Positions 1 to 6,756 of a DNA stretch of 48,750 bases are shown piece by piece. Source of the DNA: an uncultured bacterium. Its GTDB lineage: Bacteria; Verrucomicrobiota; Kiritimatiellia; RFP12; UBA1067. The notes under the pieces are model-generated. The model was not told where the DNA came from, made no database searches, and was given only the letters and a program-made list of their open reading frames with translations. Location of the stretch: NCBI GenBank assembly GCA_902780865.1, contig CACZHC010000005.1, positions 1 through 48,750 of the forward strand, written 5' to 3'. The position numbers and the translations under genes were made by a program. Each line of letters begins with the position of its first letter. The stretch's first letter is position 1.

Positions 1-90
1 AGCATTCTTTTCGCCTTCCCAGTTGGAATGGCTATCGCAACACCTGTTGCGCAGGAACAGGAATGTAGTCTATCAAAAACTGACTAGACA

Positions 91-109
91 AGGAGGAGCT
101 TTCGGACGC
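91..109. repeat. Short dispersed repeat, copy 1
   Basis: This 19-bp stretch matches 4829-4847 at 18 of 19 positions. At 4829 it forms part of the right arm of a long imperfect hairpin (4766-4858). It lies in the gene-free stretch 1-123, downstream of the stop codon of the leftward gene at 124. No other feature is seen in 1-123. It may be a truncated copy of the hairpin element. Confidence 0.45.
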
Positions 110-123
110 CGCCAACTAGCAAT

Positions 124-516
124 TTATAAATCTGCTATTGCTGATTCATATGGAGCGTCTTGCCAGGCAAGGAGCATTTCTGCGACGGCCATTTCCTCCG
201 ACTCACTCTCGGCAGACGTCTCTGCCAACGTCTCTGCACCATCCGCAGTGCGAAGAAGATCAATCACGCATGCAACCGTGTTCTCTGGCTTGGGAGAAGG
301 ATCAACATGCAAAACAGCAAACGAAAAGACAATGGCAAGCGAGGCCGCAACAAGCATAGCAGCCGTGCAACGGCGCCGCGAACAATGCTCGGCAACATGG
401 GCAAACGATTCTGCCGCAGCCGCGCGTTCGATTTCCGCAAGGCGAGGCGGCGACAGGGCGATGCCATCTTCAAGCCGTCCTTTCACGAAATCTTCGATAT
501 CACGGTATTCGTTCAT
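124..516 (-). CDS. Putative anti-sigma factor-like single-pass membrane protein
   Basis: This 130-aa protein has one hydrophobic segment at about residues 51-70, preceded by the basic, Cys-containing stretch CSRRRC. The N-terminal ~48 residues would face the cytoplasm and the acidic C-terminal half the periplasm. The ATG at 516 overlaps the stop of the ECF sigma gene (513-1070) by four bases, so the two are probably translationally coupled. No anti-sigma family motif is recognised. The role is inferred from the gene order: periplasmic LTXXQ-type protein, ECF sigma factor, small membrane protein, as in CnrYXH-type metal-stress systems. A longer start at 567 would overlap the sigma gene further and is less likely. 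Confidence 0.6.
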   Translation of the reverse strand: MNEYRDIEDFVKGRLEDGIALSPPRLAEIERAAAAESFAHVAEHCSRRRCTAAMLVAASLAIVFSFAVLHVDPSPKPENTVACVIDLLRTADGAETLAETSAESESEEMAVAEMLLAWQDAPYESAIADL

Positions 517-1070
517 TTCGATTCCCCCAACATCTCTTTCAATTTTAGCGTCGCAGTGCGCATCCACGTGAGCGCAGTGCCGAGCGGCACGCCAAGCTCG
601 GACGCAATCTCCTTGAAGGAAAGCTCGCCCTCTATCCGCATCAGCAGCACCTGCCGCGGGCCGTCTGGCAACGCACGCACCGCCTCCCTCACGTCCTCGG
701 CCGTGGCCTTGGACTCAAATCGCTCGCCTGGCGACGGCGCCTCGTCTGGAAGACGCTCTGCCGCAGACGCGCCTTCTTCATCTTCCGCGTCGAGACTGAC
801 GAGCCGCCCCATCTGCCGCAGGCGGTCTATCGCCACAGACCGCGCGACAACGGCGAGATAGGGCTTGACCTTGCCGCCGCGATACTTATCAGCGGACTTT
901 ACTACGCGAACCCACGTCTCCTGGAAAGCGTCCTCCGCGTCTTCCGCCGTCGGCAAAAGCCCACGGAGAAACGCCTGCATCCAGACGGCGTGCCGCCTAA
1001 CAAGCGCCGAGAGGGACTCGACGTCCCCTCGGCGCGAATAGGCAAAGAGGAGCTCGCTATCCTCTTCCAC
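513..1070 (-). CDS. ECF-family RNA polymerase sigma factor
   Basis: This 185-aa protein has the two sigma domains of the ECF group. Region 2 covers about residues 10-90, with the helix DAFQETWVRVV that contacts core polymerase and the -10 element. Region 4 is at about 130-180, with LPDGPRQVLLMR followed by the helix-turn-helix FKEIASELGVPLGTALTWMR. It would direct RNA polymerase to a small stress regulon and be held at the membrane by the neighbouring putative anti-sigma protein. It lies 6 bp downstream of the Spy/CpxP-like gene and overlaps the next gene by 4 bp, so the three form one leftward operon. The length is normal for the family. Confidence 0.9.
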   Translation of the reverse strand: MEEDSELLFAYSRRGDVESLSALVRRHAVWMQAFLRGLLPTAEDAEDAFQETWVRVVKSADKYRGGKVKPYLAVVARSVAIDRLRQMGRLVSLDAEDEEGASAAERLPDEAPSPGERFESKATAEDVREAVRALPDGPRQVLLMRIEGELSFKEIASELGVPLGTALTWMRTATLKLKEMLGESK

Positions 1071-1076
1071 AAGGCC

Positions 1077-1691
1077 TTACTTGGCTTCAGGTGCCGGAGC
1101 GGGCTTGTCGCAGCCCTCCTTGGGACCTTCCTTTGGCCCCTTCTCGCCGCGCGGACCCTTGCGCGGACCCTTGAACTCACGCGGACCCTTGCCTTCACGA
1201 CGAGGACCGCGATCGCCACGAGCTTCGAACATCTTCTTCATTTCCTCGTGGGCCATCTTGACCTGCTCAGGAGTAAGGACGGACTTCACCGCGATGACGC
1301 GCTTCGCCTGCTCCTTGGCCATCGCCTTGCGGAGTTCGAACACCTCGTCGATCGCTGCCATAACCGCGGCCTCGTCGATCTTCTCGGCCTTCATGAGCTC
1401 GACCTGCTTCATAGTCGCCTCGCGGACCTTCTTCTGCGACTCGCGGTTCGCCTCGCCATTGTCCTTCAACTCTTTGAGCTTGGCCTTCTGCTCGTCGCTG
1501 AGACCAATCTTCTCGGCAACCGCAGGATTAGACACCATACGAACAATGGGATCGCCGCCCATCATCGGACCGAACCCGTCACGCGGACCAAAGCCACGGT
1601 GCGGGCCTTCAGGACGCTGACCGCCTTCAGGACCATCAGCAAACGCCACGCAGCTGAGCGCGGCAACAACAACCACAATGAGACTCTTCAT
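1077..1691 (-). CDS. Spy/CpxP-like periplasmic LTXXQ-type protein
   Basis: This 204-aa protein has an N-terminal signal peptide (MKSLIVVVVAALSCVAFA) and then a Gly/Pro/Arg-rich stretch. The helical core includes KIGLSDEQKAKLKEL and, later, VLTPEQVKMAHEEMKKMF; both fit the LTxxQ-type motif of periplasmic chaperones and metal-stress sensors (Spy, CpxP, CnrX/ZraP). The tail is a Lys/Gly/Pro-rich low-complexity region of about 40 residues. A good Shine-Dalgarno (AAAGGA) precedes the ATG. It is the first gene of the ECF sigma operon, which suggests a sensor or chaperone role in envelope or metal stress. The exact ligand cannot be read from the sequence. Confidence 0.75.
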   Translation of the reverse strand: MKSLIVVVVAALSCVAFADGPEGGQRPEGPHRGFGPRDGFGPMMGGDPIVRMVSNPAVAEKIGLSDEQKAKLKELKDNGEANRESQKKVREATMKQVELMKAEKIDEAAVMAAIDEVFELRKAMAKEQAKRVIAVKSVLTPEQVKMAHEEMKKMFEARGDRGPRREGKGPREFKGPRKGPRGEKGPKEGPKEGCDKPAPAPEAK

Positions 1692-1803
1692 GTTCTTTTT
1701 TCCTTTCGCGGCCTTTGGCCGACTTTTACAGCGCCACAGCGGCGCCTACAGTTATTTAGACGAACGAGAGGGCGAATTTATTTTTGTTATATTTATTTTT
1801 GTT

Positions 1804-1889
1804 TTTTAACGCAGAGTCGCAAAGTCGCAGAGAACGCAGAGAATAATTGTTCTCAGCGCACTCCGCGTCTCAGCGTCTCTGCGTTAAAA
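1804..1889. repeat. CGCAGAG-type intergenic inverted repeat
   Basis: Perfect 13-bp inverted ends (TTTTAACGCAGAG at 1804-1816, its complement at 1877-1889) flank octamer-like units (variants of CGCAGAG and CTCTGCG) around an A/T-rich centre. It sits between the stop of the rmlD-like gene (1908) and the start of the Spy-like gene (1691). A half copy lies at 2917-2952. Repeats of this type occur between genes in many environmental bacteria; their function is unknown. Confidence 0.8.
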
Positions 1890-1907
1890 CATCATGCCTA
1901 AAAATGC

Positions 1908-2906
1908 TCAAAGTCCAGAATCTGGCGAGGCGACAAAGTCGCGGAGCGCGTCCTGCCAGCGCGGGGTGCGGTAGCCGAGCAAGTTCAGAACGCTCTTCTT
2001 CAGCGCCGAATTGCGCGGACGCGGCGCAGGGCGTGGGAATTCCTCGGTCGTGCAGGGGACGACTTCGCGCTTGAGCCCCATGAGGCGGAAAAGTTCGACC
2101 GTCAGGTCGTACCAAGTGCACTGGTCTTCGCATGTTCCATGGACGATGCCGCTTACGTCGGGGCGAGAGATGAGAAAGCGAATTACGTCCGCGACGACCT
2201 TTGTCGATGTCGGGTTGCCGCGCTGGTCGTTGACGACCTTGAGCGCAGGCCCCTCCTGGGCACCAAGCTTGGCCATCGTGTGAACGAAGCTCGGTCCGCC
2301 GGCGCCGTAGAGCCACGCGATGCGGAGGATCGTCGCGTCGGGCATGATCATGTGGATCATCTGCTCACCCGCGAACTTAGACGCGCCGTAGACGGTGCGC
2401 GGGCGCGGGATGTCCATCTCGCTCCATGCCCACGGCTCGCGCGGCGGCTCGCCAGAGAAGACGTAGTCGGTGGAGATCGCGATAAGCCGCGCACCTGCCG
2501 CCCTGCACGCAAGCGCGACATTGCGCGAGCCCTCTTCGTTGAGCTTGAACGCGAGATCTCGCTTCGCCTCGCAGTCATCGACCTTCGTCATCGCCGCGCA
2601 GTGGATCACGACGTCAGGCGCTGCGGCGATTGTCTTCTCGGTGAACGCATCCGCGTCGGTGATGTCCCACTCAGGAAGATCTGCGATAAGGAGCTCGTTC
2701 CTTCGCTCGTTCCGCTCATCGCTCACTCTCTCCGTCACTCGGGAGTTTCCCGCGCCTGACGGCTCAAGCTCGTTCCTTCGCTCGTTCCGCTCATCGCTCA
2801 CTCTCTCCGTCACTCGGGAGTTTCCCGCGCCTTGCGGCTCAAACTCCAGTTCCTTCTGCAGGGTCCTGCCCAGCATGCCCTTTCCGCCAGTGATCAGTAT
2901 CTTCAT
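1908..2906 (-). CDS. rmlD: RmlD-type dTDP-4-dehydrorhamnose reductase / sugar-nucleotide reductase
   Basis: This 332-aa protein starts MKILITGGKGMLG, the NAD(P)-binding glycine motif of extended short-chain dehydrogenases. It carries the catalytic YGASK (YxxxK) motif and the RmlD-type strings STDYVFSG and RGNPTST. RmlD reduces dTDP-4-keto-L-rhamnose to dTDP-L-rhamnose in the cytoplasm, for surface polysaccharide synthesis. The protein is about 40-50 residues longer than usual. The excess is two tandem 25-aa copies of a repeat (…GNSRVTERVSDERNERRNEL) inserted between the first helix and the second strand, encoded at 2692-2841. No rmlA/B/C genes are nearby, so a related sugar-nucleotide reductase is possible. 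The ATG at 2906 is preceded by a G-rich stretch. Confidence 0.85.
   Translation of the reverse strand: MKILITGGKGMLGRTLQKELEFEPQGAGNSRVTERVSDERNERRNELEPSGAGNSRVTERVSDERNERRNELLIADLPEWDITDADAFTEKTIAAAPDVVIHCAAMTKVDDCEAKRDLAFKLNEEGSRNVALACRAAGARLIAISTDYVFSGEPPREPWAWSEMDIPRPRTVYGASKFAGEQMIHMIMPDATILRIAWLYGAGGPSFVHTMAKLGAQEGPALKVVNDQRGNPTSTKVVADVIRFLISRPDVSGIVHGTCEDQCTWYDLTVELFRLMGLKREVVPCTTEEFPRPAPRPRNSALKKSVLNLLGYRTPRWQDALRDFVASPDSGL
2692..2841. repeat. 75-bp tandem direct repeat inside the rmlD-like gene
   Basis: Two adjacent 75-bp units (2692-2766 and 2767-2841) differ at two positions. Each adds 25 in-frame residues to the reductase, at a place where homologues have a short turn. The unit is rich in GCTC/GTTC steps and reads through as VSDERNERRNEL, which is highly charged and probably surface exposed. 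Confidence 0.95.
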
Positions 2907-2916
2907 CCAATACCCC

Positions 2917-2952
2917 CTGCGCACTCTGCGCCCCTGCGTCTCTGCGTTAAAA
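2917..2952. repeat. CGCAGAG-type repeat, half copy
   Basis: A run of CTGCG-containing units ends with the same 13 bp (CTCTGCGTTAAAA, 2940-2952) that closes the inverted repeat at 1877-1889. It fills the short gap between the stop of the YihY gene (2956) and the start of the rmlD-like gene (2906). Only the right half is present. Confidence 0.75.
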
Positions 2953-2955
2953 TCC

Positions 2956-3915
2956 TCACCGCTTGTCCTTCTCGCTCGCCTCAAGACTCGCATGCGTGAT
3001 GCACGCGCCGAGGAGAACTATCTGCCAGCTCATGTAGAGCCAGGCGAGGACGATGGGCAGAAACGCAAACGAGCCGTAAAGCGCAGACGCCTTAGCAATA
3101 CCGACCTGCGCGACGGCGCATATCTTTACCCATGCGCCAAAGAAGAACGCTGTCACAAACCCGCCAAAGATCGCGTCGCGGAAAGGCACCTTGCGATTCG
3201 GAAGAACCGCGAACGCATACGCGAACGCGAGCGACGCGATGGTAAGCGTTATGGCAAGGCGGAAGATCGTAGAGTCAAGGAACCAGATAAGTCCGTCAGA
3301 GACCCACTTGGTGAGCCATATCGAGCCCATCGTCGCAACTAGAATCTGCTTTGCAAGGGCGAGGATAGGCACCGAAAGCGCGAGAGCCGCGAAGATCGGC
3401 AAAATCACCGCCGTAAAGATATTCAGGTAGGCACGCTTCCAAATGGGCCGTGGCTTCTCCACATGGAAGACCTCGTTGAAACTCGTCTCGACCATGCTTA
3501 TCGCACTGATGACCGTCCACACGAGAAATCCGAAGCCGATCCAGCCGAACGTCCACACGTCGAACTGCGCAATGCGCTCGAAAAGCTTGTTGGAAATCTC
3601 GCGCGCCTGCGCGGCGAACTCCTCGGCGGCGATGCGCTTGCGCTCGCGTTCCTCCTCGCTGATTGGCGCGACCTTGGCAAGATCGTCGTCCTGCGCACGT
3701 TCGACGTTCGTGATCATCGCATCTATATGCGCGTTGATCTGATCGCGCGCGAAGTCGTCGGCACCGCAGAGCTTTGCGACCGAAAGGAGCACGCACAGAA
3801 GCGGTACGAGCGAAAGCATCGCGAAGTACGTGAGCCCCGCGGCATGCATCGCGCAGTGGCTCGTGTTGAAGTCATTGATTACGGTCTTGAACCATTTGAC
3901 GATTTTCTTCTTCAT
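2956..3915 (-). CDS. YihY/BrkB-family inner-membrane protein
   Basis: This 319-aa protein has the layout of the YihY/virulence factor BrkB family (once misnamed ribonuclease BN): an N-terminal amphipathic stretch, then about six membrane segments. Family-like strings include AAGLTYFAMLSLVPLL, WTVISAISMVETSFNEVF and the C-terminal SFAFLPIVLAWLYMSWQIVLLGA. A charged loop of about 75 residues follows the first segment. Biochemical function is not established for the family. The ATG at 3915 overlaps the stop of the upstream exporter-like gene by four bases, favouring it over the in-frame ATG at 3936. Confidence 0.85.
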   Translation of the reverse strand: MKKKIVKWFKTVINDFNTSHCAMHAAGLTYFAMLSLVPLLCVLLSVAKLCGADDFARDQINAHIDAMITNVERAQDDDLAKVAPISEEERERKRIAAEEFAAQAREISNKLFERIAQFDVWTFGWIGFGFLVWTVISAISMVETSFNEVFHVEKPRPIWKRAYLNIFTAVILPIFAALALSVPILALAKQILVATMGSIWLTKWVSDGLIWFLDSTIFRLAITLTIASLAFAYAFAVLPNRKVPFRDAIFGGFVTAFFFGAWVKICAVAQVGIAKASALYGSFAFLPIVLAWLYMSWQIVLLGACITHASLEASEKDKR

Positions 3916-4667
3916 ATCAGATGCCCCGTAAGCCACCCGAGCGCGACGCCAACGACGTAGACGACGGCGAGAATGGCAAGGTTCTCCTTTAGGTTGCGAT
4001 TAGTACGAAAGAGAACGAGCAGTCCGAGCCCGGAGCCGGCGAATGACGAGGACATAAGGGCACCCGCGCTCATCGCGCCCTTGCAGTAGAGCTCCGCGCC
4101 AGCGACCGACACGGCGCAGTTCGGTATTAGCATTGCAAGTTCTATTGCGCCAGAGACGACGACGATGAAGATGAAGATCTCCGCCGTGTGAATCAGCGCG
4201 GGAACGAGGATTCCCTTGTGCTCATGACATCCGCAATGGCTGTGTGCGCAGAGATCGTGGACTGCGACAGGTCGGCGAATGTGCCGCGCAAAGGCGAGGA
4301 TGGCGTTGAGAGAAAAACCGACGGCAATCGCCGCCGCCACCTTGATGGCGACAATCTTAACCATGAGCGCGGCAGGCATCTGCTTCGAAATCAGGACGGG
4401 GATGAGCTCGTCGGAAGTTGAGAGAAACACGGCGACGAGTGTGCCGACAGTCACGACACCGCCCGCGTAAAGCGACGCGGCCGCGGCAGATACGCCGCAC
4501 TGCGGAATCGCGCCAGCGAGAGCGCCGGCAAGCGGGCCTACGGACTTCGCCCGCTCAAGCCAGCGTTCGAGGGCGCCGCCAGCATGGGCCTCGACCGCCT
4601 CGAGCACGAGATAAGTTACGAAGAGAAACGGCAGAAGCAGAAGAGTCTCTTTTACGAAGTCGATCAT
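3912..4667 (-). CDS. ArsP_2-like putative heavy-metal/arsenic exporter membrane protein
   Basis: This 251-aa polytopic membrane protein matches the pattern of the ArsP_2 (putative 10-TM heavy-metal exporter) family. Its two halves have related strings: GAIPQCGVSAAAASLYAGG then GTLVAVFLSTSDELIP in the first, and AMLIPNCAVSVAGAELY then AGALMSSSFAGSGLG in the second. A His/Cys-rich cytoplasmic loop (HDLCAHSHCGCHEH, about residues 135-150) could bind metal. The substrate is inferred from the family only. The start at 4667 is chosen over 4706 because the leftward terminator and a TATAAT-like hexamer lie between them. It is translationally coupled to the YihY gene. Confidence 0.7.
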   Translation of the reverse strand: MIDFVKETLLLLPFLFVTYLVLEAVEAHAGGALERWLERAKSVGPLAGALAGAIPQCGVSAAAASLYAGGVVTVGTLVAVFLSTSDELIPVLISKQMPAALMVKIVAIKVAAAIAVGFSLNAILAFARHIRRPVAVHDLCAHSHCGCHEHKGILVPALIHTAEIFIFIVVVSGAIELAMLIPNCAVSVAGAELYCKGAMSAGALMSSSFAGSGLGLLVLFRTNRNLKENLAILAVVYVVGVALGWLTGHLI

Positions 4668-4684
4668 GTCGGCAATATTATACC

Positions 4685-4720
4685 AAATAAAAGGACGCGC
4701 CCGCACGGGCGCGCCCTTTT
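4685..4720 (-). terminator. Rho-independent terminator after the ferredoxin gene
   Basis: A GC-rich hairpin (arms roughly 4693-4703 and 4706-4716, one mismatch) is followed on the minus strand by TTTTATTT. It would end leftward transcripts from the ferredoxin gene at 4870. A run of T on the plus side makes it potentially bidirectional. Confidence 0.75.
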
Positions 4721-4765
4721 CGCGTTGTCAAACTGTTCGGCGTTGGCCGAAGGCTCCGTGTCGCA

Positions 4766-4858
4766 GTTGTTCGGTGGCGGAGCGAAGGTCCGAGCGAGTG
4801 GATACGGCGTATCCGCCGAGGTTCCACGAGGAGGAGCCTTCGGACGCTACCGAACAAC
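4766..4858. repeat. Long imperfect hairpin element
   Basis: The outer arms GTTGTTCGGT (4766-4775) and its exact complement (4849-4858) enclose further matching blocks on both sides of a central short palindrome (GGATAC-GGC-GTATCC, 4800-4814). The element fills the 3' untranslated region of the ferredoxin gene. Part of its right arm recurs at 91-109. Its design (long imperfect arms, short perfect palindrome at the centre with GGCGTAT) resembles the larger element at 47063-47223. Confidence 0.7.
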
Positions 4859-4869
4859 CTCTCTCGACC

Positions 4870-5040
4870 TTAGGCCGGGGCGATCGCCTCGTTCGGGCAG
4901 GTCGCGGCGCAGGCGCCGCAGTCAACGCACTTGTCAGCGTCGATCACGTAGGGCGTACCCTCGCTGATAGCCTCGGCGGGGCAGGCGTCCTTGCAGCAAC
5001 CGCACGCAACGCACTTGTCGGCAGCAATCTTGTGAGCCAT
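4870..5040 (-). CDS. 2x[4Fe-4S] ferredoxin (clostridial type)
   Basis: This 56-aa protein has two CxxCxxCxxxCP cluster motifs: CVACGCCKDACP near residue 10 and CVDCGACAATCP near residue 38. It is the small bacterial ferredoxin that carries electrons between low-potential oxidoreductases in the cytoplasm of anaerobes. The start MAHKIAADKC is typical. An AAGGAG ribosome-binding site lies about 10 bases upstream, a good promoter lies at 5082-5111, and a terminator at 4685-4720 follows, so it is a single-gene unit. It is too short for the supplied long-frame list but unambiguous. Confidence 0.95.
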   Translation of the reverse strand: MAHKIAADKCVACGCCKDACPAEAISEGTPYVIDADKCVDCGACAATCPNEAIAPA

Positions 5041-5081
5041 TTTCGTTTTCTCCTTTTTTTGTGGTTTGAAATGATGCTGTC

Positions 5082-5111
5082 ATTATACCACTCACCGCAC
5101 AAGTTAGGCAA
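5082..5111 (-). promoter_or_regulatory. Sigma-70-type promoter of the ferredoxin gene
   Basis: On the minus strand, TTGCCT (5111-5106) and TATAAT (5087-5082) are separated by 18 bp. The predicted start of transcription is about 35 bases upstream of the ferredoxin ATG. The perfect -10 hexamer supports the call. Confidence 0.7.
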
Positions 5112-5140
5112 CGGTAATTTAAGCACCTTCGGAGAAAGGG

Positions 5141-5172
5141 AAAAAAAGAAAACCGCCTTGCGGCGGCTTTTT
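5141..5172 (-). terminator. Displaced original terminator of tRNA-Leu
   Basis: On the minus strand an A-run, a CCGCC-GCAA-GGCGG hairpin and TTTTCTTTTTTT follow immediately after the left attachment repeat. In the uninterrupted chromosome this sequence would directly follow the 3' end of the tRNA-Leu gene now at 42766-42850. The hairpin can also work on the plus strand, because a T-run follows it there. Confidence 0.8.
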
Positions 5173-5174
5173 AA

Positions 5175-5200
5175 ATGGTGCTCGGGGCGGGACTCGAACC
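5175..5200. other. attL: attL: left attachment repeat of the prophage
   Basis: These 26 bp are identical to 42765-42790, which hold the 3' end (acceptor stem, CCA and T-arm side) of the intact tRNA-Leu gene. Sequences diverge immediately after the repeat. The copy here is the displaced original tRNA end; the other copy rebuilds the tRNA. Confidence 0.92.
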
Positions 5201-5300
5201 TTGACGAGCAGGGCTCAAGTTCGCGCAAGTGGGGGTTTTTCGGACTTGCCGCCATGTGAGGAATTTTTTGTGGGCACACATTGGTCACGGGATTTCCTGT

Positions 5301-6479
5301 TTATACGATCGGTCGGTTGCGAAGTTCCTGAAGGCAGTCCAGGAGACTGTTGTACACCGATTCCGACATTGACTCAGTGGCCGTTCCGTCTATCACTGCC
5401 GGCAGCAGCTTCAGCGCGAAGGCGAAGTCGTCTTCCTTGACTTTGTGCGCGACGAGCCACTCCTGGATCTGCACGGCTTCGGACGGTTCGATTACGCCAT
5501 CCGCAAATATGGCGCTTAGTAAATGCTGAAATTCGCTCAGGTCTCGCGTGCGCTTCGTCCGGCGGCAGCGCGGCTTGTAGTTCGGGTCGGCCATCGCCGC
5601 GGCGAGGTTTGCCAGTTCGCCCTCTTCCTTCTCCCGCGACCGGGCGGCGCGTTCGGCGGCGCGTTCCCGCTGTTCCTCGATCCGCCTGCGCTCGATGAGC
5701 GTGTCGAGCAGCTGCGACGCCTCGCTTTTTGTCATTCCGGACGGGGCATGTCCGCCGAGTGACTCGATGTAGTTGATTTGCGCCTGGGTCGCGTATTCGG
5801 GTTCGGCGTTCGCCGTCGGCGGCTCTTCTTCGCTTTCCGGATTTTGATTGCGGACTGCGTTGATGACGTCTCTCGAGATCAGACCGTTGGCGCCCTCGAA
5901 GACGACGGCCCTCTTCAGCTTCGCCGAGTTCAATGCCAGGACAAGCGGCGACGACTGGAGCGATACGATGTCCGACACCTTAATCACGCGCGTCTGCATC
6001 GATCCGGAAAACACGACCCGCCTGTTCGTGATGCAGAACGTGCCGCGGTCCACCCTCCTGAACTCGTCGTGCGACTCGGACCCGAAGCCGCCGGTGTGGA
6101 GCGAAATGCCGCGGGCGACTCTTACCGACGCGCCGCCATAGTTCCCGGAACGAATCGCGCGCGGCTCCATGAGGACCGTGTTCGCGCTGAAGAAAAGACA
6201 CTCCTCGCCCGGCTCGAGCGAAATCGGACTTCTGTATTCCGGAATCTCGCCACCGTTCGCCTTGACTGCCTGAAGCCACCGGCGATACGCGCTGCTCGCC
6301 ATTGTCGACATGTTGGCCTTTTCCCGGCTATCCGACGCCGACTTGAGAATCACGTAGAGGATGATGACGAAAAATATAACCCCGACGAGGATCCAAAGAC
6401 CAACAGCGGCATCCTCCGGCATGATGTCTGCCAGTAGTGGCCACGCAACTGTCGCGAGAAGCTCCGGCACGGGAATCAC
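5301..6479 (-). CDS. Membrane-anchored protein with PH-like and TerB-like regions; possible lysogenic conversion gene
   Basis: This 392-aa protein has one membrane segment near the N-terminus (about residues 25-46). A middle domain (about 75-200) contains GTFCITNRRVVFSG, a pattern of bacterial PH/GRAM-like domains. A short motif ATQAQINYIESLGG lies near 230, followed by an Arg/Glu-rich coiled region. The C-terminal ~75 residues (FQHLLSAIFADGVIEPSEA…) resemble the all-alpha domain found at the ends of some BRCT/exonuclease and TerB-like proteins. The GTG at 6479 overlaps the stop of the 49-aa gene upstream; a shorter ATG start at 6422 is possible. Its place just inside attL, opposite to the lytic genes, fits expression in the lysogen. 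Function unknown. Confidence 0.7.
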   Translation of the reverse strand: MIPVPELLATVAWPLLADIMPEDAAVGLWILVGVIFFVIILYVILKSASDSREKANMSTMASSAYRRWLQAVKANGGEIPEYRSPISLEPGEECLFFSANTVLMEPRAIRSGNYGGASVRVARGISLHTGGFGSESHDEFRRVDRGTFCITNRRVVFSGSMQTRVIKVSDIVSLQSSPLVLALNSAKLKRAVVFEGANGLISRDVINAVRNQNPESEEEPPTANAEPEYATQAQINYIESLGGHAPSGMTKSEASQLLDTLIERRRIEEQRERAAERAARSREKEEGELANLAAAMADPNYKPRCRRTKRTRDLSEFQHLLSAIFADGVIEPSEAVQIQEWLVAHKVKEDDFAFALKLLPAVIDGTATESMSESVYNSLLDCLQELRNRPIV

Positions 6480-6625
6480 TTCTTATGCTGCCAGCAATAC
6501 GCGGAGCCAGGCTCGGCCTGACGACTACACTGTTTTCCCTTCTTCGTAGTCGCCGCGCATTGTGCAGCCGCAACGGTGAACACGAGCGCGAGCGCCGCCA
6601 TGATTGTTAGTGTGATTTTCTTCAT
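6476..6625 (-). CDS. Small exported Cys/His-motif protein (DUF5763-like)
   Basis: This 49-aa protein begins with a signal peptide-like stretch (MKKITLTIMAALALVFTVAAA) and then a compact motif with C23, C33, C44 and H47: TTKKGKQCSR … GSAYCWQH. The pattern resembles small zinc-binding DUF5763-type domains. Its ATG follows a GAGGG-free leader, but a TATAAT box lies 7 bases upstream on the same strand. It is translationally coupled to the 392-aa membrane protein (GTGA overlap). Probably expressed from the prophage in the lysogen. What it does is not known. Confidence 0.7.
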   Translation of the reverse strand: MKKITLTIMAALALVFTVAAAQCAATTKKGKQCSRQAEPGSAYCWQHKK

Positions 6626-6631
6626 GAGGGC

Positions 6632-6660
6632 ATTATATCACCCTTCTGAAAAAAAATTAA
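6632..6660 (-). promoter_or_regulatory. Leftward prophage promoter with operator half-site
   Basis: On the minus strand, TATAAT (6637-6632) lies 17 bp from a weak -35 (TTAATT, 6660-6655). The -10 overlaps TATATCAC (6634-6641), half of the 12-bp operator found at 6677-6688 and 7191-7202. This would drive the two leftward genes and be controlled together with the rightward promoter. Confidence 0.5.
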
Positions 6661-6669
6661 TATACCCCG

Positions 6670-6699
6670 TTGACAAGTGATATATCATTATTATATAAT
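6670..6699 (+). promoter_or_regulatory. Rightward early promoter with operator in the spacer
   Basis: Consensus hexamers TTGACA (6670-6675) and TATAAT (6694-6699) are separated by 18 bp. The spacer contains GTGATATATCAT (6677-6688), an 11-of-12 palindrome. A repressor bound there would block RNA polymerase directly. Expected transcription start is about 50 bases upstream of the first early gene. Confidence 0.8.
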
Positions 6700-6756
6700 G
6701 CCAACCGTCAACAGGAAACAGGCGAAACTCAAACAACAAATCAAAAGGTCAGACGC

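Noticed and set aside
4677-4682. TATAAT hexamer just before the exporter-like gene as its promoter
   Set aside because: It lies only 10 bases from the ATG, has no -35 element, and overlaps the tail of the upstream terminator. A leaderless transcript is possible but not supported.
5175-5260. Possible tRNA at the left end of the prophage
   Set aside because: Only the 3' end of tRNA-Leu is present; the rest does not fold into a tRNA. It is the attachment repeat.
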